Part shown: positions 24,707 to 34,144 of the stretch, in pieces
How the letters are laid out: each line of letters starts with the position of its first letter
Position numbering within the stretch: position 1 is the first letter of the stretch
Assembly (NCBI GenBank): GCA_028285525.1
Contig: JANQOZ010000111.1
Coordinates: forward strand, 1-43,662
Reading direction: 5' to 3'
Origin: Lysobacterales bacterium
GTDB lineage: Bacteria > Pseudomonadota > Gammaproteobacteria > Xanthomonadales > SZUA-38
DNA length: 43,662 nt
Program-made: the position numbers and the translations under genes
The notes under the pieces: generated by a model
Database searches by the model: none
What the model was told of the DNA's origin: nothing
What the model saw: only the letters and a program-made list of their open reading frames with translations

Positions 24707-26395
24707 TCAGATCAGGCAGACCTTCTCAGCGAGTTCGTTGATCAGAACACGGGTGTTCTCCGAGTAGTCGATCGGCGCGTCGACGAGGTGAACGCCCGGC
24801 GTGTCGAGCGCTTTCTGCAGCGTCGGCAGCAGCTCGGTCGTCTCTTCGATGCGATGCCCAACGGCGCCGTAAGACTCTGCATACTTCACGAAATCCGGGT
24901 TGCCGTAATCGAGGCCCCAGTTTTCGAACCCGCCGCCTTCCTGCTTCCACTTGATCATGCCGTAAGCATCATCCCGGAGGATCAGCACCGTCAGGTTCAG
25001 CTTGTAGCGCACCGCGGTCTCGAGCTCCTGGCTGTTCATCATGAAGCCGCCGTCGCCGCAGATCGCCATGACCTTGCGCTCCGGATACAGCATCGCGGCC
25101 ATCATCGCTGACGGCAGGCCGGCCCCCATCGTGGCCAGCGCGTTGTCCAGCAGCACGGTGTTGGGCTCGTAGGCGCGGTAGTTGCGCGCGAACCAGATCT
25201 TGTACATGCCGTTGTCGAGGGCGATGATGCCGTCTTGCGGCATGGCGCGGCGGACGTCGGCCACCATACGCTGCGGCTTCGTGGGGAAACCGTCGTCGTC
25301 AGCACCGTCCTTGATCGAGGCGAGCACCTGATCGCGGACCTTCATGTAGTACTCGAAGTCCCACTCGTCGCTCTTGCTGATGTTCTTCGAAATGGATTCG
25401 AGCGTGGTGGCGATATCCCCGACCACCTCCAGCTGCGGGAAATACACCTCATCGACTTCCGCGGAGTTGAAGTTGATGTGGATCACCTGCTTACCGCCCG
25501 GCTCCATGAAAAACGGCGGCTTCTCGATGACGTCGTGGCCGATGTTGACGACGAGATCTGCGCGGTCGATGGCGCAGTGGAGATAGTCGCCGTCGGAAAG
25601 CGCCGCCGTACCGATGTAGAGCGGGTGGTATTCGTTCAGCACGCCTTTGCCCATCTGCGTGTTGAAAAACGGGATCCCCGTGGCTTCGACCAGGTCGTTC
25701 AGCGCGTCCTGAATCCGCTTACGGTTCGCACCGGCGCCGATCAGGATCAGCGGCCGCTTGGCGTTGTGGATCATCTGCACCGCCGCCCGAACACATTTCT
25801 GATCCGGTGTCGGTAGCCGGGGCCGCGACTGCGGGTAAATGAACTGGTTGTCGGTGTACTCGTGCGCGATGTCTTCCGGCAGCTCGAGATTCACTGCGCC
25901 GGGGCGTTCCTCCTCAGCGATTCGGAACGACTCGCGAACCAGCGACGGAATCGTGTTGGCGTTCACAATCTGCTTGGCAAATTTGGTGATCGGCTTGAAC
26001 ATCGGCACCGTCTCCAGAATCTGGAAGCGGCCCTGCTTGGACTTCTTCACCGGCTTCTGGCCGGTGATCATCAGCATTGGCATGGCGCCGAGCTGCGCGT
26101 AGGCGGCGGAAGTCACAAAGTTGGTGGCGCCCGGGCCGAGCGTTGCCAGGCAAACGCCGGTGTGACCCGTAAAGCGGCCGTAGGTGGACGCCATGAAGCC
26201 GGCACCCTGTTCGTGCCGGGTCAGCACCAGCTTGATGTTGGACTGACGGAGCGACTCCAGCAGGTCCAGGTTTTCTTCTCCGGGTACGCCAAAGATGTAC
26301 TCGACGCCCTCCCCTTCGAGCGCCTTGATAAACAGGTCAGAGCCTTTGATCTGGCCGTCTTTGAGTTCGGGCTGGATTCCTTCTGAATTGGACAT
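24707..26395 (-). CDS. Acetolactate synthase-like ThDP enzyme (large subunit type)
   Basis: A 562-residue thiamine-diphosphate enzyme. Catalytic Glu62 sits in TRHEQGAGFMA. The ThDP/Mg motif begins GDGGFMMNSQELETA (around residue 445) and ends with RDDAYGMIKW. The three-domain layout (PYR, central, PP) is complete. It resembles stand-alone acetolactate synthases, which condense two pyruvates to acetolactate; no regulatory small subunit is adjacent. Related enzymes with other 2-oxoacid or glyoxylate-type substrates have the same motifs, so the substrate is an inference. The ATG at 26395 is chosen for its GGGAGAA site and normal N-terminus; a frame open to 26461 adds only unlikely sequence. First gene of a directon with maeA and sdhCDAB. 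Confidence 0.88.
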   Translation of the reverse strand: MSNSEGIQPELKDGQIKGSDLFIKALEGEGVEYIFGVPGEENLDLLESLRQSNIKLVLTRHEQGAGFMASTYGRFTGHTGVCLATLGPGATNFVTSAAYAQLGAMPMLMITGQKPVKKSKQGRFQILETVPMFKPITKFAKQIVNANTIPSLVRESFRIAEEERPGAVNLELPEDIAHEYTDNQFIYPQSRPRLPTPDQKCVRAAVQMIHNAKRPLILIGAGANRKRIQDALNDLVEATGIPFFNTQMGKGVLNEYHPLYIGTAALSDGDYLHCAIDRADLVVNIGHDVIEKPPFFMEPGGKQVIHINFNSAEVDEVYFPQLEVVGDIATTLESISKNISKSDEWDFEYYMKVRDQVLASIKDGADDDGFPTKPQRMVADVRRAMPQDGIIALDNGMYKIWFARNYRAYEPNTVLLDNALATMGAGLPSAMMAAMLYPERKVMAICGDGGFMMNSQELETAVRYKLNLTVLILRDDAYGMIKWKQEGGGFENWGLDYGNPDFVKYAESYGAVGHRIEETTELLPTLQKALDTPGVHLVDAPIDYSENTRVLINELAEKVCLI

Positions 26396-26728
26396 GGTGT
26401 TTTCTCCCTTAAGCTGGCTGGTGCCTAGCGAACGGCAGCTTTCCGCGGTTTGCCCGCTCAAGCACTCCCGATCGTTTCCCCAAGCAAATAATTCGGCCGG
26501 GCCGAGTGTTGAAAGTCGTCAGCGTAACGCCCTGCAGGCAATGAAATCCCTTCATCCAACTCCATTAAGACCCTTTCCAGCGCCCCTGATCCCCGCAAAT
26601 CAGTATAACTGAGGAAAACGCGGTTGCCGACCGAAAATGCCGTTTGCGCCCAGTCGCTTGCGCCAGTGTCCAAGGAGCGTCCAGGGCGTGTCCAAAGTGG
26701 GACCTCGGGCCTTTCTCCGTCCGCCCGG
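26396..26728. other. 333-base intergenic gap upstream of the ALS-maeA-sdh directon
   Basis: No gene is supported here. A 71-codon minus-strand frame (26458-26673) is open but has no recognisable product and no good ribosome-binding site. The gap is the natural place for the promoter of the ALS-maeA-sdh directon and for termination of the egtD transcript. I see no clear hairpin-plus-U-run and no promoter close to consensus. Confidence 0.4.
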
Positions 26729-27718
26729 TCAGGTTTTGGTGGCCAGCGTCAGAGCAAACGGAAACGACTCATGAACCAGCGACCGGGTGACCGTCAGTCC
26801 CGCATCCTCGAGCATCTCGCGGATTTCCCCGGTCAGAAACTTTCGGCTGATTTCGGTGCGGATACGCTCGCCGGCGGAAAACGCCACGGTCAGGTCCAGC
26901 GCTTCGAGGTAGACCTGCTGATCGGCCTCCGAGACGAGGTGCATTTCGATCCGCCGACGCCCTTCACAGTAGTAGGCCAGATGAGAAAACCGGTCGAGCT
27001 GAAAGTTGGCCTGAAGCTCGCGATTGATGACGGCCAGCACGTTGAGGTTGAAGTCAGCCGTCAGGCCCTGCGCGTCGTTATACGCGCGCTCGAGGACCGC
27101 CTCGTCCTTGTGGAGATCGGTACCGAGGAGAAAGCTGTCGCCGCGGTCCATCCGCCCGGCGATCTCGGACACGAACGCACTGGCCTCGGCAGGCTCAAAA
27201 TTGCCCAGCGTGCTGCCGATGAACATCCAGAGCGTGCGACCCAACGGATCGGGCACGTGGTCAAGCCCGGCGGTGTAGTCGCCGGCAAGCCCGTGAATGG
27301 CCAGGTGCGGATATTCCTTTTCAAGGTCTGCAGCCACGGACCCGAGCATCTCTTCACTGACGTCAAAAGGCAGATAGGTCGCATCCCCCGAGGGCTGCCA
27401 TCGATCCAGTAGCAGTCGCGATTTCCGTGACGCGCCGCTGCCGAGCTCCAGAATATTGTCGGGTGAGGCCAGCGCGAGAATCTCCGCTGCGTGCGCTGAA
27501 AGCAGCTCGGATTCGACGCGCGTGGGATAGTACTCGGGCGTGTCGCAGATCTGATCGAAGAGCGTTGACCCTCGCTCGTCGTAAAAGTATTTCGGATGCA
27601 GGACCTTCGGCGAGGCGGTAAGGCCCTGCCGCATGTCTTCCGCCATGGATGGGACCGGCCGCGAGGGCGCTACCGGCGTCAGGGCACGACGACTCGTGCG
27701 GGGTTCGGCGGTTGTCAC
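26729..27718 (-). CDS. egtD: L-histidine N-alpha-methyltransferase EgtD
   Basis: A 329-residue SAM-dependent methyltransferase of the EgtD family, which trimethylates histidine to hercynine, the first step of ergothioneine synthesis. Landmarks are LTASPKVLHPKYFYDERGS, the SAM motif LELGSGASRKS (from about residue 90), MFIGSTLGNF, and LGTDLHKDEAVLERAYND. The frame begins with GTG at 27718, overlapping the DAHP-synthase stop by four bases. In-frame ATGs at codons 25 and 29 would give the more usual length, so the first 24 residues are uncertain. The usual partner gene egtB (sulfoxide synthase) is not next to it or anywhere in the window, so hercynine may be the local product or egtB is elsewhere. 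Confidence 0.92.
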   Translation of the reverse strand: MTTAEPRTSRRALTPVAPSRPVPSMAEDMRQGLTASPKVLHPKYFYDERGSTLFDQICDTPEYYPTRVESELLSAHAAEILALASPDNILELGSGASRKSRLLLDRWQPSGDATYLPFDVSEEMLGSVAADLEKEYPHLAIHGLAGDYTAGLDHVPDPLGRTLWMFIGSTLGNFEPAEASAFVSEIAGRMDRGDSFLLGTDLHKDEAVLERAYNDAQGLTADFNLNVLAVINRELQANFQLDRFSHLAYYCEGRRRIEMHLVSEADQQVYLEALDLTVAFSAGERIRTEISRKFLTGEIREMLEDAGLTVTRSLVHESFPFALTLATKT

Positions 27719-29112
27719 TGGTTGATGCTGGCGCCGCTCAGCCCGCGCTTCTTTCTCACAATCGCCATGGCCAATTCCAGCGACTGCTCGTAGTTCAGGC
27801 GTGGATCGACCGTCGAGCGGTAGGCGCGCTTGAGGTCTTCATCCGTCAGGTCTCGAGCACCGCCGGTACATTCGGTCACGTCTTCTCCGGTGAGCTCCAG
27901 GTGGATACCACCCAGCCGCGAGCCGCAGGCCTGATGAATCTCAAACGCCTGGGAAACCTCGGAGTGGATATTTTCGAAGCGCCGGGTTTTCACGCCGGAG
28001 CTCGCGTTCTCGGTGTTGCCGTGCATTGGATCACAGGTCCACAGCAGGGTCTTGCTCGCCTTCTGACCCGCCTCGATCAGGTAGGGCAGATGTTCAGCGA
28101 TCTTGCCTGCGCCCATGCGATGAATCAGCATCAGCCGACCCGGCTGATCGTCCGGGTTGAGCGTCTTGATCAGCTCGGTCAACCATTCCGCCGTCATTCC
28201 GGGTCCGATCTTGATGCCAATCGGGTTGCGGATACCCCGGCAGAACTCTACGTGTGCGCCGTCGAGCGCTGCCGTTCGCATCCCGATCCAGGGCAGGTGC
28301 GTCGACAGGTTCCACCAGCCCCAGCGGCGAGGCACCTGGCGGGTCTGCCCCTGCTCGTAGTGCAAATGAAGCGCTTCGTGTGAGGTGAAGAACTCCACTC
28401 GCTGGAGCGCCCCAACCCGCCGTCCGGCCAGCGTTTCCAGGAAGCTCAGCGAGTCGCTGATCTGCCCGAGCATCTCCCGATACTCCTTCGCCTCGCTCGA
28501 GTGGTCGACCCAGGACAGGTCCCAGTACTCCGGATGATGCAGATCCGCGAAGCCGCCGTCGACCAGGCTCCGCACAAAGTTGATGGTCATCGCCGAGCGC
28601 GAATGACCCCGCAGCAGACGCTCCGGATCCGGTATGCGCGCTTCGGGCGTAAAATCAGGTCCGTTCACGATGTCGCCGCGGTAGCTCGGCAGCGTCACGC
28701 CGTCGCGGGTTTCTTCGCTGGAAGAACGGGGCTTGGCGTATTGGCCGGCGAAGCGCCCGACCCGCACCACCGGCATCTTCAGCCCGTGCACCAGCAGCAT
28801 CGACATCTGCAGCAGCACCTTCAGGCGGTTGGTGATCACGGTTGAGTTGCAGTCGTCGAAACTCTCGGCGCAGTCGCCACCCTGCAACAGGAATCGCTTA
28901 CCCGCTGCACACTCGGCCATCTGCTGACGCAGGGAGGTGATCTCCCACGAGGTGACCAGCGGCGGCAGCTCCTGCAGCTGCTTAAGGCTGCGCTCCAGCG
29001 CGACCTCATCCGGATACTCGGCCTGCTGCGCGGCCGGGAAGTCCTGCCAGGACTCCGGAGTCCAGGTGTCGTCGGTGGGCACGGAGGCGAGCTGTGTGTC
29101 TTTGCTGTTCAT
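27715..29112 (-). CDS. Class II 3-deoxy-7-phosphoheptulonate (DAHP) synthase
   Basis: First enzyme of the shikimate pathway, condensing phosphoenolpyruvate and erythrose 4-phosphate. It is the plant/mycobacterial type II form, 465 residues, unrelated in length to the ~350-residue E. coli AroF/G/H type. Motifs include LLQGGDCAESF, VGRFAGQYAKPRSS, PSYRGD, LIHRMGAGKI and TCDPMHGNT, which carry metal and substrate ligands. Its last codon overlaps the egtD start (GTGA), suggesting translational coupling of the two genes. Confidence 0.95.
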   Translation of the reverse strand: MNSKDTQLASVPTDDTWTPESWQDFPAAQQAEYPDEVALERSLKQLQELPPLVTSWEITSLRQQMAECAAGKRFLLQGGDCAESFDDCNSTVITNRLKVLLQMSMLLVHGLKMPVVRVGRFAGQYAKPRSSSEETRDGVTLPSYRGDIVNGPDFTPEARIPDPERLLRGHSRSAMTINFVRSLVDGGFADLHHPEYWDLSWVDHSSEAKEYREMLGQISDSLSFLETLAGRRVGALQRVEFFTSHEALHLHYEQGQTRQVPRRWGWWNLSTHLPWIGMRTAALDGAHVEFCRGIRNPIGIKIGPGMTAEWLTELIKTLNPDDQPGRLMLIHRMGAGKIAEHLPYLIEAGQKASKTLLWTCDPMHGNTENASSGVKTRRFENIHSEVSQAFEIHQACGSRLGGIHLELTGEDVTECTGGARDLTDEDLKRAYRSTVDPRLNYEQSLELAMAIVRKKRGLSGASINQ

Positions 29113-29208
29113 GTTAAGTCGTCCGGTTCAAGCCGCATCATTGCACATGGTGAGGCCGATTAAAACGGCGGGTTTCACGGTCGCGACAACGGCACCGGAG
29201 GGGCTTTC

Positions 29209-29715
29209 TCAGCGAAAAATTCTGCGGTCAGCGTGCGGCCGTCGGAGGCCCCAGAAAGCGGCCCAAAGCGTGAGACCCGCAAACCACACGAGGGTCCAGA
29301 AAGGCATGCTCTGACCCAGAAAAGTCCAGTCGACCGAGGCGCAGTCACCCGACGCGTTCAGCAGCTTGTCGAGCGTTTCCCCCAGAGGAAAATTGCTGAC
29401 CATGTACTCGAGGCTGGGGCTGCAGTCGGGAATCTGATCGGGCGGCAGACTCTGCAGCCAGAGGTGTCTCGCCGCCGTCGCGATACCGAGCGACCCGAAC
29501 GCCACCTGCAGCGCAGCGTAGACAAATCTTCCGGGCCGCGCGGCACTGTGCAGGCCTGACACGAGGAAGAGTGCTCCAAGTACGTAAAAGACGAGACGCT
29601 GGACCATGCACAGCGGGCACGGGTCCAGATATTTAACGTATTCCAGGTAGTAGGCGTAGCCCAGGAGCGCCGCACAGGTTACGGCGGTGAGAAGATGGGC
29701 TGTTCGATACCTCAA
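29209..29715 (-). CDS. dsbB: Disulfide bond formation protein DsbB
   Basis: A 168-residue inner-membrane quinone reductase that reoxidises DsbA. Four transmembrane helices are visible. The first cysteine pair is Cys33/Cys36 in DPCPLCMVQR, and the second is Cys98 and Cys125 in the second periplasmic loop (IPDCSPSLEY and ASGDCASVDW). These are the two redox pairs of the family at normal spacing. The gene lies about 85 bases downstream of rplQ on the same strand, beyond a hairpin. Confidence 0.95.
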   Translation of the reverse strand: MRYRTAHLLTAVTCAALLGYAYYLEYVKYLDPCPLCMVQRLVFYVLGALFLVSGLHSAARPGRFVYAALQVAFGSLGIATAARHLWLQSLPPDQIPDCSPSLEYMVSNFPLGETLDKLLNASGDCASVDWTFLGQSMPFWTLVWFAGLTLWAAFWGLRRPHADRRIFR

Positions 29716-29761
29716 AACCCGTTTCCCCTGGGTCTCTTACGTTGGATGAGTAAGGGAAGCT

Positions 29762-29792
29762 GGCGCCTGCCGGATCTTCATTGGCAGACGCC
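29762..29792 (-). terminator. Hairpin closing the alpha operon
   Basis: A ten-base-pair stem (29762-29771 with 29783-29792, one G-U pair in the minus-strand RNA) with an 11-base loop begins nine bases after the rplQ stop. No strong U-run follows on the minus strand, so it may act as a weak or Rho-assisted terminator, or as an RNA 3'-end stabiliser, before dsbB. Confidence 0.6.
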
Positions 29793-29800
29793 GTGACGGC

Positions 29801-30190
29801 TTAGACGTCGTCGTCATCCTGGCCGGCGCCGTCGGGACGGTCTACCAGTTCGATGTAGGCCATCGGCGCGCTGTCGCCGGCGCGAAAGCCGCACTTCATG
29901 ATGCGCGTGTAGCCGCCCGGACGCTCGACGTAGCGAGGCCCGATTTCCGTGAACAGCTTGCCAACCGCTTCCTTGTCCCGCAGACGAGCAAACGCCACGC
30001 GGCGATTGGCCACGCCGTCGGTCTTCGCCAGCGTGATCAGCGGCTCGGCAACCCGGCGCAGTTCTTTCGCCTTGGGCAGCGTGGTCCGGATCATGCCGTG
30101 ACGGAACAGGCTGGCCGCCATGTTGCGGAACATGGCCTTACGGTGGCTCGAGTTGCGATTGAGCTTACGGCCCGATTTTTGATGTCGCAT
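29801..30190 (-). CDS. rplQ: 50S ribosomal protein L17
   Basis: 129 residues, starting with the invariant [12 protein letters not shown] and containing [26 protein letters not shown]. It has the short acidic/asparagine-free tail typical of proteobacteria (GAGQDDDDV). L17 sits at the rim of the peptide exit tunnel. Last gene of the alpha operon, 35 bases after rpoA. Confidence 0.98.
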   Translation of the reverse strand: MRHQKSGRKLNRNSSHRKAMFRNMAASLFRHGMIRTTLPKAKELRRVAEPLITLAKTDGVANRRVAFARLRDKEAVGKLFTEIGPRYVERPGGYTRIMKCGFRAGDSAPMAYIELVDRPDGAGQDDDDV

Positions 30191-30225
30191 CTTGCAGTGT
30201 CCTTCTTAAGGAGCGCTCGCGCCGA

Positions 30226-31221
30226 TCAGGTGATGGCGTCGCTGCGCAGGCCGGCGGGCGGCCAGTTTTCCAGTTTCACACCCAGGCCCAGGCCGTGGGA
30301 GGCCAGCACGTCCTTGATTTCGGTCAAAGACTTTTTGCCCAGGTTCGGCGTCTTGAGCAGCTCAACCTCGGTGCGCTGAATCAGGTCACCGATGTAGTAG
30401 ATGCTCTCGGCCTTGAGACAGTTGGCTGACCGAACCGTCAGCTCCAGGTCGTCGATGGGACGCAGCAGGATCGGATCGATCTCTTCCTTGCGCTCCACCT
30501 TCTGCTCTTCCAGCTTGCTGGAGAAGTCCACGAAGACCGCCAGCTGCTCCGCCAGGATGTTGGCTGACAGGCGAACCGCCTCTTCGCAGTCCAGCGTGCC
30601 GTTGGTTTCAACGTCCAGGATCAGCTTGTCCAGGTCGGTGCGCTGCTCAACTCGGGCGCTTTCGACGCTGTAGGAAACGCGACGGACCGGGCAGAAAGAC
30701 GCGTCGAGCTGCAGACGGCCGATCGGCTTGGCCTCTTCGTCGAGGTGCCGTCGGTTGACCGCCGGCTCGTAGCCGCGACCCTGAGCAACGCGCAGGCGCA
30801 TCGAGATGCTGCCGGCTTTGGTCAGGTGGCAGATCACGTGGTCCGGATTGACGATCTCAACGTCGTGATCGACCTGGATGTCGCCGGCGGTGACCGCGCC
30901 CACACCTTCTTTGGTGAGGGTCAGCACAGCCTCTTCCTGGTTGTGCATCCGCAGTGCCACTTCCTTCAGGTTCAGAAGGATGTCGATGACGTCTTCCTGG
31001 ACGCCGTCGATCGTGGTGTATTCATGGAGCACGCCGTCGATTTCAGCTTCGACGATGGCCGAACCCGGAATCGAAGACAGAAGCACACGACGCAGAGCGT
31101 TGCCGAGCGTGTGGCCGAAGCCGCGCTCCAGAGGCTCGAGCACAATCTTGGCGCGGTACGGGCTGCTGCTGTCGACCTGCACACTCTTAGGCCGCAGCAT
31201 ATTGGCAAGGGTTGCTGCCAT
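30226..31221 (-). CDS. rpoA: RNA polymerase alpha subunit
   Basis: 331 residues. The N-terminal assembly domain has [19 protein letters not shown], and a linker of about 15 residues follows. The C-terminal DNA- and activator-binding domain has [20 protein letters not shown], whose arginine corresponds to E. coli Arg265, and a [16 protein letters not shown] helix. Length and domain order are normal. It lies between rpsD and rplQ as in the E. coli alpha operon. Confidence 0.99.
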   Translation of the reverse strand: MAATLANMLRPKSVQVDSSSPYRAKIVLEPLERGFGHTLGNALRRVLLSSIPGSAIVEAEIDGVLHEYTTIDGVQEDVIDILLNLKEVALRMHNQEEAVLTLTKEGVGAVTAGDIQVDHDVEIVNPDHVICHLTKAGSISMRLRVAQGRGYEPAVNRRHLDEEAKPIGRLQLDASFCPVRRVSYSVESARVEQRTDLDKLILDVETNGTLDCEEAVRLSANILAEQLAVFVDFSSKLEEQKVERKEEIDPILLRPIDDLELTVRSANCLKAESIYYIGDLIQRTEVELLKTPNLGKKSLTEIKDVLASHGLGLGVKLENWPPAGLRSDAIT

Positions 31222-31241
31222 GGGAAACCTCTATCTAGTTT

Positions 31242-31868
31242 TTACTTGGAGTACAGTTCGACGATCAGGTTTTCGTTGATCTCAGCCGACAGGTCCCCGC
31301 GGTCTGGTGCACTCTTGAACGCACCTTCCATTTTCTTGGGGTCGACTTCCATCCACGTCGGGACCAGATCGAGATCCTGGCTGACGTTGATGGCTTCCTG
31401 AATGCGAAGCTGCTTCTGGGCTTTTTCCCGCACGGACACCACATCACCAGGCTTGATCTGGCAAGACGGGATGTTGACGAGCTGACCGTTCACCTTGATG
31501 GCTTTGTGCGAGACAAGCTGGCGCGCCTGCGCGCGAGTGACCGCAAAACCCATCCGGTAGACCACGTTGTCCAGCCGGCCTTCGAGGAGGCGCAGCAGGT
31601 TTTCACCGGTGGCCCCTTTCAGGCGAGCAGCGGTCTTGTAGTAGTTACGGAACTGGCGCTCCAGGATGCCGTACATCCGGCGCACCTTTTGCTTTTCGCG
31701 CAGCTGCAGTGAGTAGTCGGACTGCCGCAGACGCCGGTTTGCGCCGTGGTGGCCGGGCTTCTGCTCCAGCTTGCACTTGGTTTCCACCGCACGAGCCGGG
31801 CTCTTGAGGAACAGATCGGTGCCCTCGCGCCGAGCCAGCTTGCAGGTAGGGCCGGTATATCTAGCCAT
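31242..31868 (-). CDS. rpsD: 30S ribosomal protein S4
   Basis: 208 residues, with N-terminal [23 protein letters not shown]-type start and the S4 RNA-binding domain ([24 protein letters not shown]). Only two of the zinc-finger cysteines known in some S4 proteins remain (Cys9, Cys32), so it is the zinc-independent form. In E. coli S4 represses its own alpha operon by binding the rpsM leader; whether that holds here is unknown. Confidence 0.98.
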   Translation of the reverse strand: MARYTGPTCKLARREGTDLFLKSPARAVETKCKLEQKPGHHGANRRLRQSDYSLQLREKQKVRRMYGILERQFRNYYKTAARLKGATGENLLRLLEGRLDNVVYRMGFAVTRAQARQLVSHKAIKVNGQLVNIPSCQIKPGDVVSVREKAQKQLRIQEAINVSQDLDLVPTWMEVDPKKMEGAFKSAPDRGDLSAEINENLIVELYSK

Positions 31869-31904
31869 GCTTTATCTCCAGTTCTCTGACTGTTCGGTTC
31901 GCGG

Positions 31905-32294
31905 TCAGACCCGACGCCGCTTGGGCGGCCGGCAGCCGTTGTGAGGAATCGGGGTCACGTCGATGATGTTGGTGACCTTGAAACCCAGCGCGTTGAGCGC
32001 CCGAACAGAAGACTCACGACCCGGGCCGGGGCCCTTGACGCGAACCTCAATATTTTTCACCCCAAATTCTTGAACGACCTTGCCGGCGGTCTCAGCGGCA
32101 ACCTGCGCAGCAAACGGCGTGCTCTTACGAGAGCCTTTGAAGCCTGCGCCGCCCGCGGTGGCCCAGCTCAGAGCGTTGCCCTGACGATCGGTGATCGTAA
32201 TGATGGTGTTGTTGAACGACGCCTGCACGTGTGCGACAGCGTCAAGCACCGACTTTTTGACTCGCTTTTTCGATTTTCCGGTGTTTTTAACCAT
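31905..32294 (-). CDS. rpsK: 30S ribosomal protein S11
   Basis: 129 residues with [21 protein letters not shown], SAGxxGF-type core ([17 protein letters not shown]) and the C-terminal [18 protein letters not shown], all standard. It forms part of the 30S platform near the mRNA exit. It follows rpsM by 14 bases. Confidence 0.98.
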   Translation of the reverse strand: MVKNTGKSKKRVKKSVLDAVAHVQASFNNTIITITDRQGNALSWATAGGAGFKGSRKSTPFAAQVAAETAGKVVQEFGVKNIEVRVKGPGPGRESSVRALNALGFKVTNIIDVTPIPHNGCRPPKRRRV

Positions 32295-32308
32295 GTTCTA
32301 TGCTTCCG

Positions 32309-32665
32309 TCAGCGCTTGATCGGACGACGCGGACCCTTCCGGGTGCGTGCGTTCGTTTTGGTTCGCTGCCCGCGGGTCGGCAAACCGCGTCGATGGCGCA
32401 GACCGCGGTAGCAGCCCAGATCCATCAAACGCTTGATGTTCATACCAATTTCGCGCCGGAGGTCACCCTCAACGGTCCGTCGGCCCACAGCCTGGCGCAG
32501 CTGCTCCAGCTCTGCGTCCGCCAGATCGCCCACCTTGGTGGTCGGGTCGATACGGGTTTCCTCGCAGATTTTCAGAGCCTGCGTGCGGCCAATGCCATAC
32601 ACCTCGGTGAGACCCACCCAGGTGTGCTTGTGAACCGGGATATTAACTCCCGCAATACGTGCCAT
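32309..32665 (-). CDS. rpsM: 30S ribosomal protein S13
   Basis: 118 residues beginning [20 protein letters not shown], with the helix-two-turn-helix [12 protein letters not shown] and the basic tail [18 protein letters not shown] that reaches the P-site tRNA. It is the first gene of the alpha operon here. A 122-base gap containing a likely promoter separates it from secY, and rpmJ is missing from that gap. Confidence 0.98.
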   Translation of the reverse strand: MARIAGVNIPVHKHTWVGLTEVYGIGRTQALKICEETRIDPTTKVGDLADAELEQLRQAVGRRTVEGDLRREIGMNIKRLMDLGCYRGLRHRRGLPTRGQRTKTNARTRKGPRRPIKR

Positions 32666-32711
32666 GCGTTTCTATCCTCCAGCGGACGCAACGAGCGCGA
32701 AAAGCCGGACA

Positions 32712-32740
32712 TTGTAGCCCAGTTTTTCCGCCCGATAAAC
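32712..32740 (-). promoter_or_regulatory. Putative alpha-operon promoter upstream of rpsM
   Basis: On the minus strand a TACAAT -10 box (complement of 32712-32717, five of six consensus bases) lies 17 bases from a TTTATC -35 box (complement of 32735-32740, three of six). Transcription would start near 32705 and give a leader of about 40 bases before rpsM, which has a GGAGGAT ribosome-binding site. E. coli has a comparable separate alpha-operon promoter. The match is seen in the sequence; activity is inferred. Confidence 0.5.
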
Positions 32741-32787
32741 TACTAAATCTTTAAACCAGTGAACTCTTTGCCGGTTCTGTTGCCGGC

Positions 32788-34134
32788 TCAGCGCACCACC
32801 CCAGACCTGCCGTAGGTCTTCAGGTTTGCCTTTTTCAGCAGGCTGTCGTACTGGTGCGACACCATGTGAGCCTGCACCTGCGCCATGAAGTCCATGGCGA
32901 CGACAACCACAATCAAAATCGACGTACCGCCAAACAGCGGCACACCCAGCGAGGCATTCAGCCAGTCCGGCAGCAGACAGATACACACCAGGTAGATCGC
33001 GCCCCAGGTGGTAAGCCGGGTGATGACACCATCGATGTACTGCGCGGTCTGCTTGCCGGGGCGAATTCCCGGAATCAGCGCCCCTGAGCGCTTCAGGTTA
33101 TCGGCGGTCTCCTGACTGTTAAACACCAGCGCGGTGTAAAAGAAGCAGAAGCCAGCGATCAAAATTCCGAACAGCACGGCGTACAGCGGCTCGCCAGGCG
33201 CCAGCCGGGTGGCCACGTTCTGGAGCCAGCGCGCCTGCTCGTTGGTTCCAAGCCACGTTGCCAGCGTCGCCGGAAACAGAATCAGGCTCGACGCAAAGAT
33301 CGCCGGGATCACGCCCGCCATGTTCAGCTTCAGCGGCAGGTGTGAGCTCTGGCTCTGATAGGCCTGTCGCCCGCCCTTGCGCGCGTAGTTCACCGTGATG
33401 CGGCGCTGGCCGCGCTCGATGAAAACAACAATCGCGATCGTCGCGATGGCCAGGGCCAGCAGCGTCAGCACCGTGATCGGCGAGATGGCCCCCTGGCGCG
33501 CCAGATCGAGCGTACCCGCGATCGACCCCGGCAGGGCCGCCACGATACCGGCGAAGATCAGAATCGAGATACCGTTGCCGACGCCGCGCTCCGTCACCTG
33601 CTCACCGAGCCACATGAGGAACATCGTGCCGCTGGTAAGGCTCACCACCGCGGTGAACAGGAATCCGGTACCCGGGTTCACCACCACCGGCAGACCGGCA
33701 ATGGCGCCCTGATTCTGCAGCGCTACCGCTACCGTGACCGCCTGCACAGCCGCCAGTATCACCGTGAAATAACGCGTGTACTGGGTGATCTTGCGACGGC
33801 CAGCCTCACCTTCCTTCTTGAGCTGCTGCAGGTGCGGCACCGTGGCGCTCAGGAGCTGGATGATAATCGACGCCGAGATATAGGGCATCACGCCGAGCGC
33901 AAACAGCGAAAAACGCCCCAGCGCACCGCCGGAAAACATGTTGAACATGTCTACGATCGTGCCGCGCTGCTGATTCATCAGCTCGACGAGCGCCGCGGGG
34001 TTGATTCCAGGCACCGGCACAAACGTGCCGAGACGGAAAACCACAATAGCCCCGATGACAAAGAGCACGCGCTGGGTGAGCTCTTTGGGAAGCGTCATGC
34101 CGCCGGAAGGCGGTTGTCTGGTAGGTCCAGCCAT
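32788..34134 (-). CDS. secY: Protein translocase subunit SecY
   Basis: 448 residues forming the ten-helix channel of the Sec translocon in the inner membrane. [27 protein letters not shown] (plug and lateral-gate region), [20 protein letters not shown] and [23 protein letters not shown] are standard blocks. The ATG at 34134 (MAGPTRQ) is chosen because the further-upstream open frame reads into rplO. A downstream ATG at 34098 lacks a ribosome-binding site. It follows rplO by 10 bases. Confidence 0.97.
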   Translation of the reverse strand: MAGPTRQPPSGGMTLPKELTQRVLFVIGAIVVFRLGTFVPVPGINPAALVELMNQQRGTIVDMFNMFSGGALGRFSLFALGVMPYISASIIIQLLSATVPHLQQLKKEGEAGRRKITQYTRYFTVILAAVQAVTVAVALQNQGAIAGLPVVVNPGTGFLFTAVVSLTSGTMFLMWLGEQVTERGVGNGISILIFAGIVAALPGSIAGTLDLARQGAISPITVLTLLALAIATIAIVVFIERGQRRITVNYARKGGRQAYQSQSSHLPLKLNMAGVIPAIFASSLILFPATLATWLGTNEQARWLQNVATRLAPGEPLYAVLFGILIAGFCFFYTALVFNSQETADNLKRSGALIPGIRPGKQTAQYIDGVITRLTTWGAIYLVCICLLPDWLNASLGVPLFGGTSILIVVVVAMDFMAQVQAHMVSHQYDSLLKKANLKTYGRSGVVR

Positions 34135-34144
34135 ACTGAAGGTC

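Noticed and set aside
26458-26673. 71-codon minus-strand frame between egtD and the ThDP enzyme
   Set aside because: No recognisable product and it overlaps the likely promoter of the downstream directon.
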